Source: QHXQ01 sp045807745 (GTDB lineage: Bacteria; Acidobacteriota; Blastocatellia; Pyrinomonadales; Pyrinomonadaceae). From it: a DNA stretch of 64,000 nucleotides. Shown one piece after another: positions 1 through 9,142 of the stretch (positions are counted from its first letter, which is position 1; every line of letters starts with the position of its first letter). The notes beneath the pieces are model-generated. The model saw only the letters and a program-made list of their open reading frames with translations. It was not told the origin of the DNA and made no database searches. The stretch covers positions 47,112-111,111 of the forward strand of contig JBJMGT010000036.1 in the NCBI GenBank assembly GCA_045807745.1. The letters are read 5' to 3'. Made by a program: the position numbers and the translations under genes.

Positions 1-596
1 GCGCGGCCGTCTATGGCAATCTCGCGGAGCTACCGGCCCGTGAAGAGACACCGACGCAACCGATCTCGCCTTATGGTTTTCACAAAGCCGCGTGCGAGTT
101 GTTGGCGCGCGAGTACGCCGATTGTTTTGGTTTGCGCACGGTCGTCTGCCGTCTGTTCTCGCTCTTTGGCGCGGCGCAGCGCCGGCTGCTCGTGTGGGAG
201 TTGTACCGGCAGTGCGCCGGGTCTGACGCGACCGTCTGGCTTGCCGGCACAGGTGCGGAGACGCGCGACTATCTGCACATAGACGATGTGGCGGCGGCGC
301 TCATCGCGCTGGCCACGAGTCAGACACGGACAACTGACGAAGGGCGCTGCCTCTCCGTCAACGTGGCGAGCGGCGTGGAGACGAGCGTGCTCGCGCTCGC
401 GCGGCAAGTGCGCGATCTCGTCGCGCCCACGAAAGAGATTCGCTGTCGCGGCACGGCTCGCCCCGGCGACCCGCTTGCGTGGCGCGCAGACATCACGACC
501 TTGCGCGCACTTGCCCCTCATTGGCAACCGCAACCGCTCGCCGCCGCCCTCATGCGTTGTGTCGCTCAGTGGCAGCAAGATGCCGCCCTCAAATAA
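1..596 (+). CDS. NAD-dependent sugar epimerase/dehydratase, 5' truncated by window edge
   Basis: This is the C-terminal part of an extended short-chain dehydrogenase acting on a nucleotide sugar. The frame is open from base 3, so the gene starts left of the window. The first residues read AVYGN, followed by the catalytic YxxxK motif as YGFHK near base 90. Further on come RDYLHIDDVA, the usual segment for epimerases of the GalE/RmlB/WbpP type, and a C-terminal substrate-binding part ending at TAA 594-596. About 197 residues are visible, against the usual 310-340. The Rossmann glycine motif is outside the window, so the exact sugar substrate cannot be named. A nucleotide-sugar dehydrogenase lies convergently just downstream, so both probably feed exopolysaccharide or O-antigen synthesis. 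Confidence 0.85.
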   Translation, partial: AAVYGNLAELPAREETPTQPISPYGFHKAACELLAREYADCFGLRTVVCRLFSLFGAAQRRLLVWELYRQCAGSDATVWLAGTGAETRDYLHIDDVAAALIALATSQTRTTDEGRCLSVNVASGVETSVLALARQVRDLVAPTKEIRCRGTARPGDPLAWRADITTLRALAPHWQPQPLAAALMRCVAQWQQDAALK

Positions 597-614
597 CAAC
601 AGAAGGCGCGGAGT

Positions 615-657
615 TTCCTCTGCGCCCTCTGTGTCTTCGGTGCACTCTGTGTTGAAA
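615..657 (+). repeat. CTCTGTG-type intergenic repeat, copy 1
   Basis: This short non-coding stretch is rich in the words ctctg, ctctgtg and gtgttgaaa. It sits between the end of the epimerase gene and the convergent sugar dehydrogenase. Related stretches occur at 2127-2158 on the same strand, and a shorter one at 24301-24318 on the opposite strand. All three lie between genes. Similarity was judged by eye, so this is a weak dispersed-repeat call. Confidence 0.4.
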
Positions 658-693
658 GCGCCGGCCCGGTAACTCACGTCGTAGCGGCCACGC

Positions 694-2037
694 TTACAAC
701 CGGACGATGCGCGCACAACTCGTGCGCCGCAGATCGCGGTCGAGCGCGTTGCGCGTGTCTACGATGAGTCGCGTCAACTCGCAGACGCGCCGGTAATCGA
801 TCCCGCTGTGGTCGGTCACGATCACGACGCAGTCGGCCCTGTGCAATTCGTCGTCGGAGAGCGCGCTGGACTGCAAAGGCTCGCCTGAGCCTTGCGTGTG
901 CGCGTCGTCGAAGCGGACTTCGGCGACGAACGGGTCGTGATAACGCACGTCCGCGCCCTTCGCCCGTAGCCGGTCGATGATTGACAGCGCCGGCGACTCG
1001 CGCACGTCGTCTATGTCCTTCTTGTACGCCACGCCCAAGAGCAGCACGCGCGCGCCCTTCAATGCCTTCGACTCGTCGTTCAAACCATCCGCCACGAGTT
1101 GCACGACGTGCTCCGGCATGCGCGAGTTCACTTCCTCCGCGAGGCCTATGAAGCGCGAATCGAACCCGTGCTGCCGCGCTTTCCAACTAAGATAGTGCGG
1201 GTCGAGCGGGATGCAGTGGCCGCCGATGCCGGGCCCCGGATAGAAGGGCATGAAGCCGAAGGGCTTAGTGGCGGCGGCGCGGATGACTTCCCACGTGTCG
1301 ATGCCGAGCGCGTAGCAGAGCCGCGCCATCTCGTTCGCCATGCCGATGTTGACGGCGCGGAAAGTGTTCTCAAGGAGTTTGGCTGCTTCCGCCACGCGCG
1401 CGGACGTGACCGGGTGGACATGGTTGACGATCTCTCGGTAGAGCGCGGCGGCCGCTTCGGTCGAATCGTCCGTACAGCCGCCGACGACCTTTGGGATGTT
1501 GTGCGTCTGAAACTGCGGGTTGCCGGGATCGACGCGCTCAGGGCTAAAGGCGAGTAGAAAATCTGCGTCCAACTGCAAGCCCCGCTCGGCGAACATCGGG
1601 AGCAATACTTCGTCGGTCGTGCCCGGATAGGTTGTGGACTCAAGGATGATCAGTTGCCCGCGCCGCAAGTTCTGTTGAATCTGCTCGGCGGCGGCGAGGA
1701 TGTAAGAGATGTCCGGCTCTTTGGTCTTACGCAGCGGTGTGGGCACGCAGATGATGATCGCGTCGCAAGCATTGAGCGCGCCGAAGTCTGTGGTCGCGCG
1801 CAAGCGCCCCTCTTCGACGAGCGCTTGGACGCGCGGCGTAGGTACGTCCGGGATGTAAGAGTCGCCCGCGTTGATGCGCGCCGCCTTCGTCTCGTCCACT
1901 TCGAAGCCGGTCGCTTGAAAACCCTTGCCGGCGAACTCGACCAGCAGCGGCAACCCGACGTAGCCGAGTCCGATGACACCGATGTGCGCGCGCTGTGCGC
2001 GGACGAGTTCCAGCAGTGAATCTTTGATTGTCGTCAT
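694..2037 (-). CDS. UDP-sugar 6-dehydrogenase, WbpA/WecC-like
   Basis: The enzyme oxidises C6 of a UDP-(N-acetyl)hexosamine or UDP-hexose to a uronate with two NAD+, making a precursor for capsule or O-antigen. The 447-residue length is normal for the family. The N-terminal Rossmann motif is GVIGLGYVGLPL, and the NAD-domain segment IIICVPTPL follows. The catalytic cysteine is C275 in GGHCIPLDP. The C-terminal UDP-binding domain begins around VLLLGVAYKKD and contains DDVRESPA. The phrasing GPGIGGHCIPLDPHYLSWKA is closer to UDP-GlcNAc dehydrogenases (WbpA) than to UDP-glucose dehydrogenase, but substrate assignment from this alone is tentative. The gene is convergent with the epimerase fragment at 1-596. 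The ATG start at 2037 fits the family N-terminus. Confidence 0.9.
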   Translation of the reverse strand: MTTIKDSLLELVRAQRAHIGVIGLGYVGLPLLVEFAGKGFQATGFEVDETKAARINAGDSYIPDVPTPRVQALVEEGRLRATTDFGALNACDAIIICVPTPLRKTKEPDISYILAAAEQIQQNLRRGQLIILESTTYPGTTDEVLLPMFAERGLQLDADFLLAFSPERVDPGNPQFQTHNIPKVVGGCTDDSTEAAAALYREIVNHVHPVTSARVAEAAKLLENTFRAVNIGMANEMARLCYALGIDTWEVIRAAATKPFGFMPFYPGPGIGGHCIPLDPHYLSWKARQHGFDSRFIGLAEEVNSRMPEHVVQLVADGLNDESKALKGARVLLLGVAYKKDIDDVRESPALSIIDRLRAKGADVRYHDPFVAEVRFDDAHTQGSGEPLQSSALSDDELHRADCVVIVTDHSGIDYRRVCELTRLIVDTRNALDRDLRRTSCARIVRL

Positions 2038-2126
2038 GAAGTTATGCGTGTCTTGGATCGCAGCAAGACTATGAGAGCGTAATCCGACGTGTCAAGCGCT
2101 CCGACCGGCGCGAGGTCGGCGCTGGG

Positions 2127-2158
2127 CCTCCGCGTCCTCTGTGCCACTGTGTTAAAAA
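2127..2158 (+). repeat. CTCTGTG-type intergenic repeat, copy 2
   Basis: This stretch shares cctc-gcg-cctctgtg and actgtgtt words with the stretch at 615-657, in the same orientation. It lies upstream of the secreted protein gene that starts at 2198. It may mark the 5' untranslated region or be a decayed repeat; no function is implied. Confidence 0.4.
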
Positions 2159-2197
2159 CGACCCTTACGGTTAAACTCAAATGTGGTGGGCAAAGTC

Positions 2198-3727
2198 ATG
2201 ACAGGCATAAAGCGGCTGACCCTAATCGTCGCCCTCTGGGCCATAGCGACCGCGACCGGACAGCAGCGCGCGGTCGCACAAACAAAACAGACGCGCCCGC
2301 CGGCCCGCGCCGCAACACCGCGCACGTCCCCGACGCGACCCGCCGAGCTTGAAGCGTTGATCGTAGACGCGCGCAGCGCGCCGGCCGAATTCGCGGCGGA
2401 CGTGCTGTTGCGCTTGGTGGAGTCGCACAAGATTGCGGAGCGCGCGTGGCAGCGCGCGTTGCTTGAAGAAGCGTTTCGCACGGCCGGCGGCGCGCAACAA
2501 CCGTTGAAGCGCCGCATCGTGCCCGGTCTCAACTACGCCTATACGCGCGAGGACTATCAGGCGCGCGCCTTTCAACTCAACCTCAACACGCTCTCGCTGC
2601 GCTTGCGCGCCGTGAACGCCCTGCTCAAAATCGATAAGAGCAAAGCGCGCGCGTTATTTAGCGAAATCCCGCGTAAACTGCCGCTCGCGCCACGCACCTG
2701 CGATGACGCGCTCATCTATGACCTCTTGGATTACTACACAACATTGAACCAGATAATTGCGACGACCTTCAGCCCTGAAGAGAAAGCACGCGACGAGGAT
2801 GTGCTGTTCACACAATCTTATGTGGAGGAAATGAGCGCGCCTGAGCAAGTCTTTTACACTGCGGCACTCGTTACGCGCGCAGGCGACAGTCCGGCTCGCC
2901 TCGCTCCGCTCGTACACGCCTATAGCTCAGCACTGAGGAAGATCGAGGCCGATGCTCGCAGTTTCACGGCTGACAGTATGAACTATGGCATGACGCTTAC
3001 GATCTTGCTCGATTTCTGCCAGCGGCATGAGATCTCACCGGACGAACTGCTCGAAGCCTTTCGTACATTCTTCGTCAAACACATGGGCGCGAGCAGGTGC
3101 GCGGAAAGCGCAAAGACACCGGATCGTTGGCTTAACAATTTCAATAGACAACTGAACGAACTTGCGTTGAATCAGCCGTCACTAGCTCCTATCAAACCCG
3201 AAGAGATTACGCCCGCGAAAATCGAAGGCGCGGCGCACCTGACCCCATTCTTTTCTACGCCCATAGCGCGCAGTCTGTTTCGCACGGCGCAGGAGTTACG
3301 GTTCGGGTTGGCGGATGAGCCAGAGCCGGATGAGGACAGAGTTGATCCGAAGCGCGGCGAGAAGTTGCTCGTGTGGCTCAACGCGATGGCGGACTGGCGT
3401 GCGGGCGGCGAAACGTCGGAGGCAGATTATTTCGATCAGAAGTGTGTGCTCTATCAACTGCTGCTGGAGGCGGGGCCCAACGAGGGGCCGGCGGGCACGA
3501 CCCTGCTCGCAGAGTATGTCGCATTCCTGCGCCAGCCCGCGCGCCAGCAAGAGAGCCGCGCCGGTTGGCTGTTGCACGTTCAACGCCTACTCAGCAGCAC
3601 GCGCTTCGGCGCGGGCGACGCACGCGCGCGTCTGCGCGCGGCGCTGGCTAGTTCAGGCGAGCCTGTGTTGCGGCTGTACGCGGGCATACAGCGCGCCCGA
3701 CCGCAGATGGGGACACACCTACCCTAA
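2198..3727 (+). CDS. Secreted hypothetical protein, helical
   Basis: I do not recognise this 509-residue family. The chosen ATG at 2198 gives a clean signal peptide: basic start MTGIKR, hydrophobic core LTLIVALWAIATA, and a likely cleavage around AVAQ. A GTG 15 bases upstream would add five residues and is less likely. The mature protein opens with a Pro/Thr/Arg-rich linker of about 25 residues, then looks mainly alpha-helical and rich in Leu, Ala and Arg without recognisable catalytic motifs. It has four cysteines and no C-terminal anchor, so it is probably periplasmic. It is transcribed divergently from the UDP-sugar dehydrogenase, and its downstream neighbour converges on it. Helical-repeat scaffolding is only a guess. 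Confidence 0.75.
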   Translation: MTGIKRLTLIVALWAIATATGQQRAVAQTKQTRPPARAATPRTSPTRPAELEALIVDARSAPAEFAADVLLRLVESHKIAERAWQRALLEEAFRTAGGAQQPLKRRIVPGLNYAYTREDYQARAFQLNLNTLSLRLRAVNALLKIDKSKARALFSEIPRKLPLAPRTCDDALIYDLLDYYTTLNQIIATTFSPEEKARDEDVLFTQSYVEEMSAPEQVFYTAALVTRAGDSPARLAPLVHAYSSALRKIEADARSFTADSMNYGMTLTILLDFCQRHEISPDELLEAFRTFFVKHMGASRCAESAKTPDRWLNNFNRQLNELALNQPSLAPIKPEEITPAKIEGAAHLTPFFSTPIARSLFRTAQELRFGLADEPEPDEDRVDPKRGEKLLVWLNAMADWRAGGETSEADYFDQKCVLYQLLLEAGPNEGPAGTTLLAEYVAFLRQPARQQESRAGWLLHVQRLLSSTRFGAGDARARLRAALASSGEPVLRLYAGIQRARPQMGTHLP

Positions 3728-3771
3728 CGTCCGCGGCCGGCGTTCGGGGGCGCAGGATTAGGGGATGTCCT

Positions 3772-4053
3772 TTAACCGCAGGAGTTCGCTTTGTTCTTCG
3801 TCGGTCTGGGCGGCACGGTCTGGCCTGTGTCAGTTAAATCCGTAATGCGCCAGGGGCTGGCGCGGCCGTTGGCGAGCAGTTCGCCCGCCGGCCCGACTTC
3901 GTAATCGGGCAACCCCTGTCTGTCTTCCAAAAGCCAACCGCTCTGATCCCACGCTTGCGGATCGTACAAAGCGAAGCCGCGATCAGTCTCGTCCGCTATC
4001 AACTCGCGACCACTGGGGAACTGATAGACGCCGCGGGGGCGCAGCGCTGTCAT
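3772..4053 (-). CDS. Small hypothetical protein, 93 residues
   Basis: This is a small soluble protein of unknown function with no signal peptide or membrane segment. The N-terminal half reads as a compact beta-rich unit (GVYQFPSGRELIAD, GFALYDPQ, GWLLEDRQGLPDYEV), which looks conserved rather than random. The tail is polar (PPRPTKNK). The codon pattern matches its neighbours, and no competing frame on the other strand looks better. It converges on the secreted protein gene at 2198-3727 with 44 bases between. About 160 bases upstream, before the Rieske oxidoreductase, hold nothing I can identify. Confidence 0.6.
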   Translation of the reverse strand: MTALRPRGVYQFPSGRELIADETDRGFALYDPQAWDQSGWLLEDRQGLPDYEVGPAGELLANGRASPWRITDLTDTGQTVPPRPTKNKANSCG

Positions 4054-4211
4054 GCTCGCAGCATAAGCAAACGACTTGAGGAAAACCTGAGCCGCACCGC
4101 CAAGCGAGGCCCGGCTTAAGTTGCCTACGTCACTCTTTGGTGAGATAGCTTACGGCCCGACGCGAACATAAAAGAGCCTGACGCCAAAGCGTGTGCATGG
4201 CTTATTAATTT

Positions 4212-5750
4212 TCACTCTTCGACCGGCGCGAGACCGCTGATGGCGGGGCCTTGGATGACATGGCCGTCCGCGGCCGCGTAGCGCGAGCCGTGACACGGGC
4301 AGTCCCACGTCTGCTCGGCCGTGTTCCACTGCACGACGCAGCCCAGATGTGCGCAGATGGCCGAGCGTTCGTGCAGCGTCCCTTGCTCGTCCCGATAAGC
4401 GGCCACCTTCGTCAAGCCGCGCCTGATGACAGCGCCGGCACCCGGCTTGATCTCGGCCACAGACTCTAGCTCCCCAGGCGTGACCAAGTCCGTGTACTGC
4501 GCCATGACGTTTAGATTTTCCTGCGCGAAGTCCTTGATGGCGGCGAGCGTCACGCGCGATGGATCGTAGAGCTTGGCCCAGGGGTTCGCGCGCCCGCAGA
4601 TGAGATCGGTGAGCAGCATGCCGGCAATCGTGCCATGCGTCATGCCCATACCGGAATCGCCGGTGGCAATGTAAACATTGTCAGCGTCCAACGGATTGCG
4701 CCCAATGAAGGCGAGCGAGTCCACCGGCTCCATGACCTGACCCGACCAGCGGAACTCGATCCCTTCGATCATCTGGAAGCGGTTGCGCGCCCACTGTTCG
4801 AGCTTGCCCCAGCGCTGGCTGCCGTCGTCCTGCTGCCCCGTCTTGTGATCCTCGCCGCCGACGATGAGCACGTCGTAGTCGCCGACGCGCTCAAGGCGCA
4901 CGTAATGGTAGGGCACGCTGAGATCGGCGGCGGCGTCCCAGAGCAGCAATTTGGGGATAGAGCCGGCGGGCACGCGCGCGCCGATGACGTAAGTGATGTA
5001 AGGGGCCTGCTTCGTGTGGATGGCGACCAGGTCGTTGACCGGCGTGTTGGTCGCGACGACGACCGCGCCCGCCTTGACCGTGTGCCCCTGCGCCGTCTCG
5101 ACGCGCGCGCTCGTGCCGCCTTCGATCTTCGTCGCGTGCGTCGCGGTGTGGACTCGGCCGCCGTCGCGTGTGATGGCGCGCACGAGTCCCGTCAGGTATT
5201 TGAGCGGGTGGAACTGCCCCTGTTGCGGGAAGTGCAGACAGGGGCCTGTGTCGAAGGCTTCAAGCGGGGCGCGCTCCAGGCGGCGCACTTCGGTCAGCCC
5301 GGCCCGGTGCGCCGCCGGCAGTTCGTCTTCGAGCACCTGCTTCGTCCCTTGCGGGTGGAGGAAGAGATAACCGTCCAGCCGCTCGAACTCGCAATCGATC
5401 TGTTCTTCGTTGACGATTGCTTCAATCCGATCAATCGCGGCGATGTGGCTCTCGGCCGCCAAGCGCGCGCCTTCCTCGCCGAACAGGCGCTCAAGCTCGT
5501 AGAAGCGATCGTCGAGCGCGTTCGTCAGGTGCGCGGTCGTACGCGCCGTCATGCCGCCACCTAAGGGGCCGTCGTCGAGCACGACTACGTGCCGCCCCTC
5601 GCGCCCAAGCAGGTATGCGGTCGTCAGCCCCGCGATGCCTGCGCCGACGATGCACACATCCGCGTCGGTGTCCTGTGTCAGTTGCGCTGCGCGCGGCGTA
5701 TCGGCCGTGGCCATCCAGATTGAAGTGCTCTGCCCGTTGTCCATCTTCAT
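4212..5750 (-). CDS. FAD-dependent oxidoreductase with C-terminal Rieske domain
   Basis: This is a two-domain redox enzyme of 512 residues. The N-terminal part is a DAO-type flavoprotein: the dinucleotide motif CIVGAGIAGLTTAYLLGREG sits near residues 33-52, a GGGMTARTTAHL stretch follows, and a late FAD motif reads YIATGDSGMGMTHG. The last ~100 residues form a Rieske [2Fe-2S] domain with ligands in CAHLGC and CPCHGSRY. The SD-like gggaggg sits just before the ATG at 5750. The same fusion is known in many bacteria as an uncharacterised glycine/D-amino-acid-oxidase-like protein with a Rieske tail. Substrate and electron partner are unknown. It has no signal peptide, so it is probably cytoplasmic. 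A 79-base gap separates it from uvrC, which is read in the same direction. Confidence 0.9.
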   Translation of the reverse strand: MKMDNGQSTSIWMATADTPRAAQLTQDTDADVCIVGAGIAGLTTAYLLGREGRHVVVLDDGPLGGGMTARTTAHLTNALDDRFYELERLFGEEGARLAAESHIAAIDRIEAIVNEEQIDCEFERLDGYLFLHPQGTKQVLEDELPAAHRAGLTEVRRLERAPLEAFDTGPCLHFPQQGQFHPLKYLTGLVRAITRDGGRVHTATHATKIEGGTSARVETAQGHTVKAGAVVVATNTPVNDLVAIHTKQAPYITYVIGARVPAGSIPKLLLWDAAADLSVPYHYVRLERVGDYDVLIVGGEDHKTGQQDDGSQRWGKLEQWARNRFQMIEGIEFRWSGQVMEPVDSLAFIGRNPLDADNVYIATGDSGMGMTHGTIAGMLLTDLICGRANPWAKLYDPSRVTLAAIKDFAQENLNVMAQYTDLVTPGELESVAEIKPGAGAVIRRGLTKVAAYRDEQGTLHERSAICAHLGCVVQWNTAEQTWDCPCHGSRYAAADGHVIQGPAISGLAPVEE

Positions 5751-5829
5751 AAATTCCCTCCCCTGCTTCAGCAGTTGTTAGTCGAGCCGGTGCAGCGAGG
5801 GGTCAGAATCACCGGCTTCATTGTTTACT

Positions 5830-7888
5830 TCAACCTTCCCGATCTGCCTGCTCACGCTTAACGGCGTGCGGGTTCGTTGAACGCGCGCCGCGCTTGCGCC
5901 GAGGATTGCGCCGCTTGAGCATCTCGCCCTTGTGATTCACTGAGCGGAGCGGCCGCAAGTCTTCCGCATCGCCCGCTGGATCGTCGAGCCGCGTCTCAAC
6001 GTCCGACGGCGACGCAGCCCCGGCAACAACTGTCGCGGCCGCATCTTCATCCACACCGGCGAGCATGCGTTGACGGCCGAAGTGTTGCGCGATCTCTTCG
6101 GCGGTCTGGCGGCCGACGAAGGGCGTGAGTTCCGCGACCGAGGCGCGGGCGATGCGCGCGATGGAGCCGAAGTTGCGCAGCAGGCGTGTCTTGCGTTTCT
6201 CGCCCACGCCGGGGATGGCGGTCAACTCCGAAGTGAAGTCGCGCATCTCGCGCCGCTTGCGATGATAAGTGACGGCGGCGCGGTGCGTCTCGTCGCGGAT
6301 CATCTGAATGAGCCGCAGCACGGGCGAGTGCGAATCGAGATAGATGGGTTCGTGCTCGCGCCCCTTCGCCAACAGGTGCGAGACCTCGTTGTGCCGGCGC
6401 GGCGGTTTGACCACGCCGATTATCGGCACGGCTTCAAGGTCTAACTCGCGCATGGCATCGGCGGCGGCCGCGAGTTGCGTCTTGCCGCCGTCGATCATGA
6501 CGAGATCGGGGAGCGGCTGTTGCTCGTCGAGTTGCCGCCGGTAACGTCGCACGACTGCCTCGCGCATCGACGCCGGATCGTTTGCGCCCTCGACCGTCTT
6601 GATCCGAAAGTTGCGCTTCTCCGCCTTGCTGACACGGCCGTTCTCGCAGACCACGACGGCCGCCACGTTCTCCGCGCCGGAGATGTTCGACACGTCGAAC
6701 GACTCGATGCGCGCCGGAAAGCGCGGCAACTCCAAGGTCTCTTGCAACTCTTCGAGCACGCGCTCCATGTCGGGCTGAAGGATGCGGAAGCGTTGCTCAA
6801 AGGCGATCTGCGCATTCTTTTCGACCAGCGCAATCATGTCGCGCTTCTCGCCGCGCTGCGGATCGAGTATGCGCACGCGCCGCCCTTTGCGTTCGCTCAA
6901 AACTTTTTCGAGCAGTTCGCGGTCGGCAAAATCGACGGGCACGTTGATCTCGCGCGGCACGTAGTCGGTTGAGTAGTACTGCGTTAAGACTTCGCTCAAA
7001 AACACGGACGGGTCGAACTCGTCAATGGAGAGGTCTTCCCAGAAGAACTCGCGGCGACCGACGATCTTGCCCTCGCGCATGGTGAAGAGTTGCAGGGCGA
7101 GGCGCGCGCCTTCGCGGTAATAGCCGAAGATGTCCACGTCGCGGTCTGCGGTGGTCGCCATCTTCTGCTGCTCGGAGACGGCGAGCACGGTCTTGCGCAG
7201 ATCGCGATACTTCGCCGCCTGCTCGAACTTCATCTCGTCCGAAGCGCGCAGCATCCGCCCTTCGTACTCGTCCGCCAACTCACGGTTGCGCCCTTCGAGA
7301 AACATGCGCACATCCTGCACGGATTCGGCATACTCGTCCGGCGTGCAGAGACCTTTGACGCAGGGCCCCAGACAACGTTTGATGTGGTATTCGAGACAGG
7401 GGCGCGGGAGCTTGCCATCGATCTCTATGTCGCAGGTGCGGAGTTGGAACGTGCGGTTGATCAGATCAATCGTGCGCCGGGCGAGGCTCGCCGGCAGAAA
7501 CGGCCCGAAATACAACGCGCCATCGCGCTGAATCTTGCGCGTGATCATCACGCGCGGGAACGCTTCGCCTATCGTGAGCTTCAAGTGCGGGTACTGCTTG
7601 TCGTCTTTCAAGAGCACGTTGTAACGCGGCTTGTGCTGCTTGATCAGAGTCGATTCGAGGACGAGCGCCTCGACCTCCGTGTCCGTGACGATGAATTCGA
7701 GATCGACAATGCGGCGCACCAGCTCGCGCGTCTTCGCATCGTGCCCGCGTCCCGACTGAAAGTAAGAGCGCACGCGGTTGCGCAAATTCTTTGCCTTGCC
7801 GACGTAGATGATCTTGCCCGCCGCGTCCTTGTGCAGATAGACGCCCGGCGCGGTCGGCAATAGCTTCAACTTCTCTTCGAGAGTCACA
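5830..7888 (-). CDS. uvrC: UvrABC excinuclease subunit C
   Basis: UvrC makes both incisions around a DNA lesion in nucleotide excision repair. All expected parts are visible. The GIY-YIG nuclease is at the N-terminus (GVYLHKD and IIYVGKAKNLRNRVRSYF). A Cys-rich stretch carries RTCDIEIDG and RPCLEYHIKRCLGPC. The UVR motif reads MKFEQAAKYRDL. The RNase H-like nuclease follows (ESFDVSNISG and MIDGGKTQL). Tandem helix-hairpin-helix motifs lie at the end (IPGVGEKRKTRLLRNFGSIARI). GTG at 7888 is preferred because it gives the typical start MTLEEKLKLLPTAPGVY. A TTG at 7926 would add 13 residues. A basic Arg/Lys/Asn tail of about 70 residues extends beyond the usual end. The gene is divergent from the PfkB kinase. 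Confidence 0.95.
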
Positions 7889-7994
7889 ATTCGCCTGCTG
7901 CTTAAAGGCTCAACGCCGCTCGACAAGTTTGAGGGGGTGCGGTTAGTTTAACCCAACCGGCCGCCGCCGGTTAAACTGCCCGCGAGGAAACTTG

Positions 7995-8942
7995 ATGCGC
8001 TTCCCCTTCACGCCGCCAGACGGCAGAGAGTTCGACGCGGTCGGCTTCGGGCTAAACGCCGTCGATCATCTCATCGTCGTGGCGGAGTATCCGGCGTTCG
8101 ACACGAAGACACGCTTCCTTGAGCACACGCAGGGCGCGGGCGGGCAGACCGCCTCGTGCATGGTCGGCTTGCAGCGGCTCGGCTTGCGCACGGCCTACGC
8201 CGGGCGCTTCGGCGACGACGCGGAGGGGCGCTTCGGCTTCGCGGCCCTGAGCGCCGAAGGCGTGGACGTAACACAGGTCGAGGTCGTGGGCGGCGCGCGC
8301 AATCAGATCGCTTTCATCATCATCGATGCGCGCACAGGCGAACGCACGATCATCTGGGACAGAGACGAGCGGCTGGCTTACACGGCCGAAGAAGCGCCGG
8401 CGGACTTCGGTGCGCGCGGGCGCGTGCTGCACTTGGACGCGCACGACCCGCCGGCGTGTGTCGTCGTCGCGCGGGCCGCACGCGCCGCTGGCACAATCGT
8501 TTCCGCCGACATAGACAACATCTATCCGGGCTGCCCTGAGTTATTGCCCTTCATCGATGTGCTCATCACGTCGAAAGAATTTCCGCGCCGGCTGACCGGC
8601 ATCGCAGACGAGCGCGCGGCGCTCATAGAGTTGCAGACGCGTTACGGCTGTGCGCTCACCGGCATGACGTTGGGCGAGCGCGGCGCGCTTGTTTATCATG
8701 CAGGTGTCTTTATCGAAGCGCCCGCCCTGCCTGTGCCCGGCGGCTGCCGCGACACGACGGGCGCGGGCGACGCCTTCCACACGGGCTTTCTCTACGGGCT
8801 GTTGCAGGGCGCAGAGGTAGAGACTTGTCTGCGCCTCAGCGCGGCCGTCGCCGCGCTCAAGTGTCGGAGCTTAGGCGCACGCACAGCGCTGCCGCTCTTG
8901 CCAGAGTTGAATAATTTCTTGACGGGCGCAGGCGAAACATAG
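7995..8942 (+). CDS. PfkB-family carbohydrate kinase
   Basis: This is a ribokinase-fold kinase of 315 residues that phosphorylates a sugar or nucleoside with ATP. The PfkB signature 2 is clear as DTTGAGDAFHTGF at residues 253-265, with D259 as catalytic base. An N-terminal glycine-rich segment GAGGQTASCMVGLQRLG matches signature 1. GLNAVDHLIVV near the N-terminus is the usual substrate-lid strand. The start is the ATG at 7995, seven bases after gaggaaa; a TTG immediately before it is ignored. It stands alone, divergent from uvrC, so the substrate cannot be inferred from context. Fructose, ribose, adenosine and 2-keto-3-deoxygluconate are all possible in this family. Confidence 0.88.
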   Translation: MRFPFTPPDGREFDAVGFGLNAVDHLIVVAEYPAFDTKTRFLEHTQGAGGQTASCMVGLQRLGLRTAYAGRFGDDAEGRFGFAALSAEGVDVTQVEVVGGARNQIAFIIIDARTGERTIIWDRDERLAYTAEEAPADFGARGRVLHLDAHDPPACVVVARAARAAGTIVSADIDNIYPGCPELLPFIDVLITSKEFPRRLTGIADERAALIELQTRYGCALTGMTLGERGALVYHAGVFIEAPALPVPGGCRDTTGAGDAFHTGFLYGLLQGAEVETCLRLSAAVAALKCRSLGARTALPLLPELNNFLTGAGET

Positions 8943-9064
8943 GATTGCGGAATGCGGATTTTGGATTGCGGATTCGGTGGGCGTAAGCCATTATCTTTCA
9001 ATCCGCATTCCGCAATCGCCAATCTGCAATCGGCACGCCCGCTTGCAGTAGGCGGTACTGACTT
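8943..9064. repeat. Heptad inverted repeat (attgcgg) plus adjoining motif
   Basis: The gap after the PfkB gene holds an inverted repeat made of 7-bp units. The left arm (8943-8976) steps as attgcgg, aatgcgg, attttgg, attgcgg. The right arm (about 8998-9031) is its complement, with a loop between. It is followed at 9033-9064 by a stretch whose reverse complement reads like agtcag-t-accgcct and then gcaagcgggcg. That motif recurs at 26243-26276 beside the same heptamer. The hairpin could act as a transcription terminator for the upstream gene, but there is no T-run typical of intrinsic terminators. Confidence 0.75.
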
Positions 9065-9142
9065 TCTATGTAACGCCGCAACCCGAATCAGTGATATAAC
9101 AAGCGCCGCTCGCTCAAAACTAACAAGCCCCCATACGCCGCC

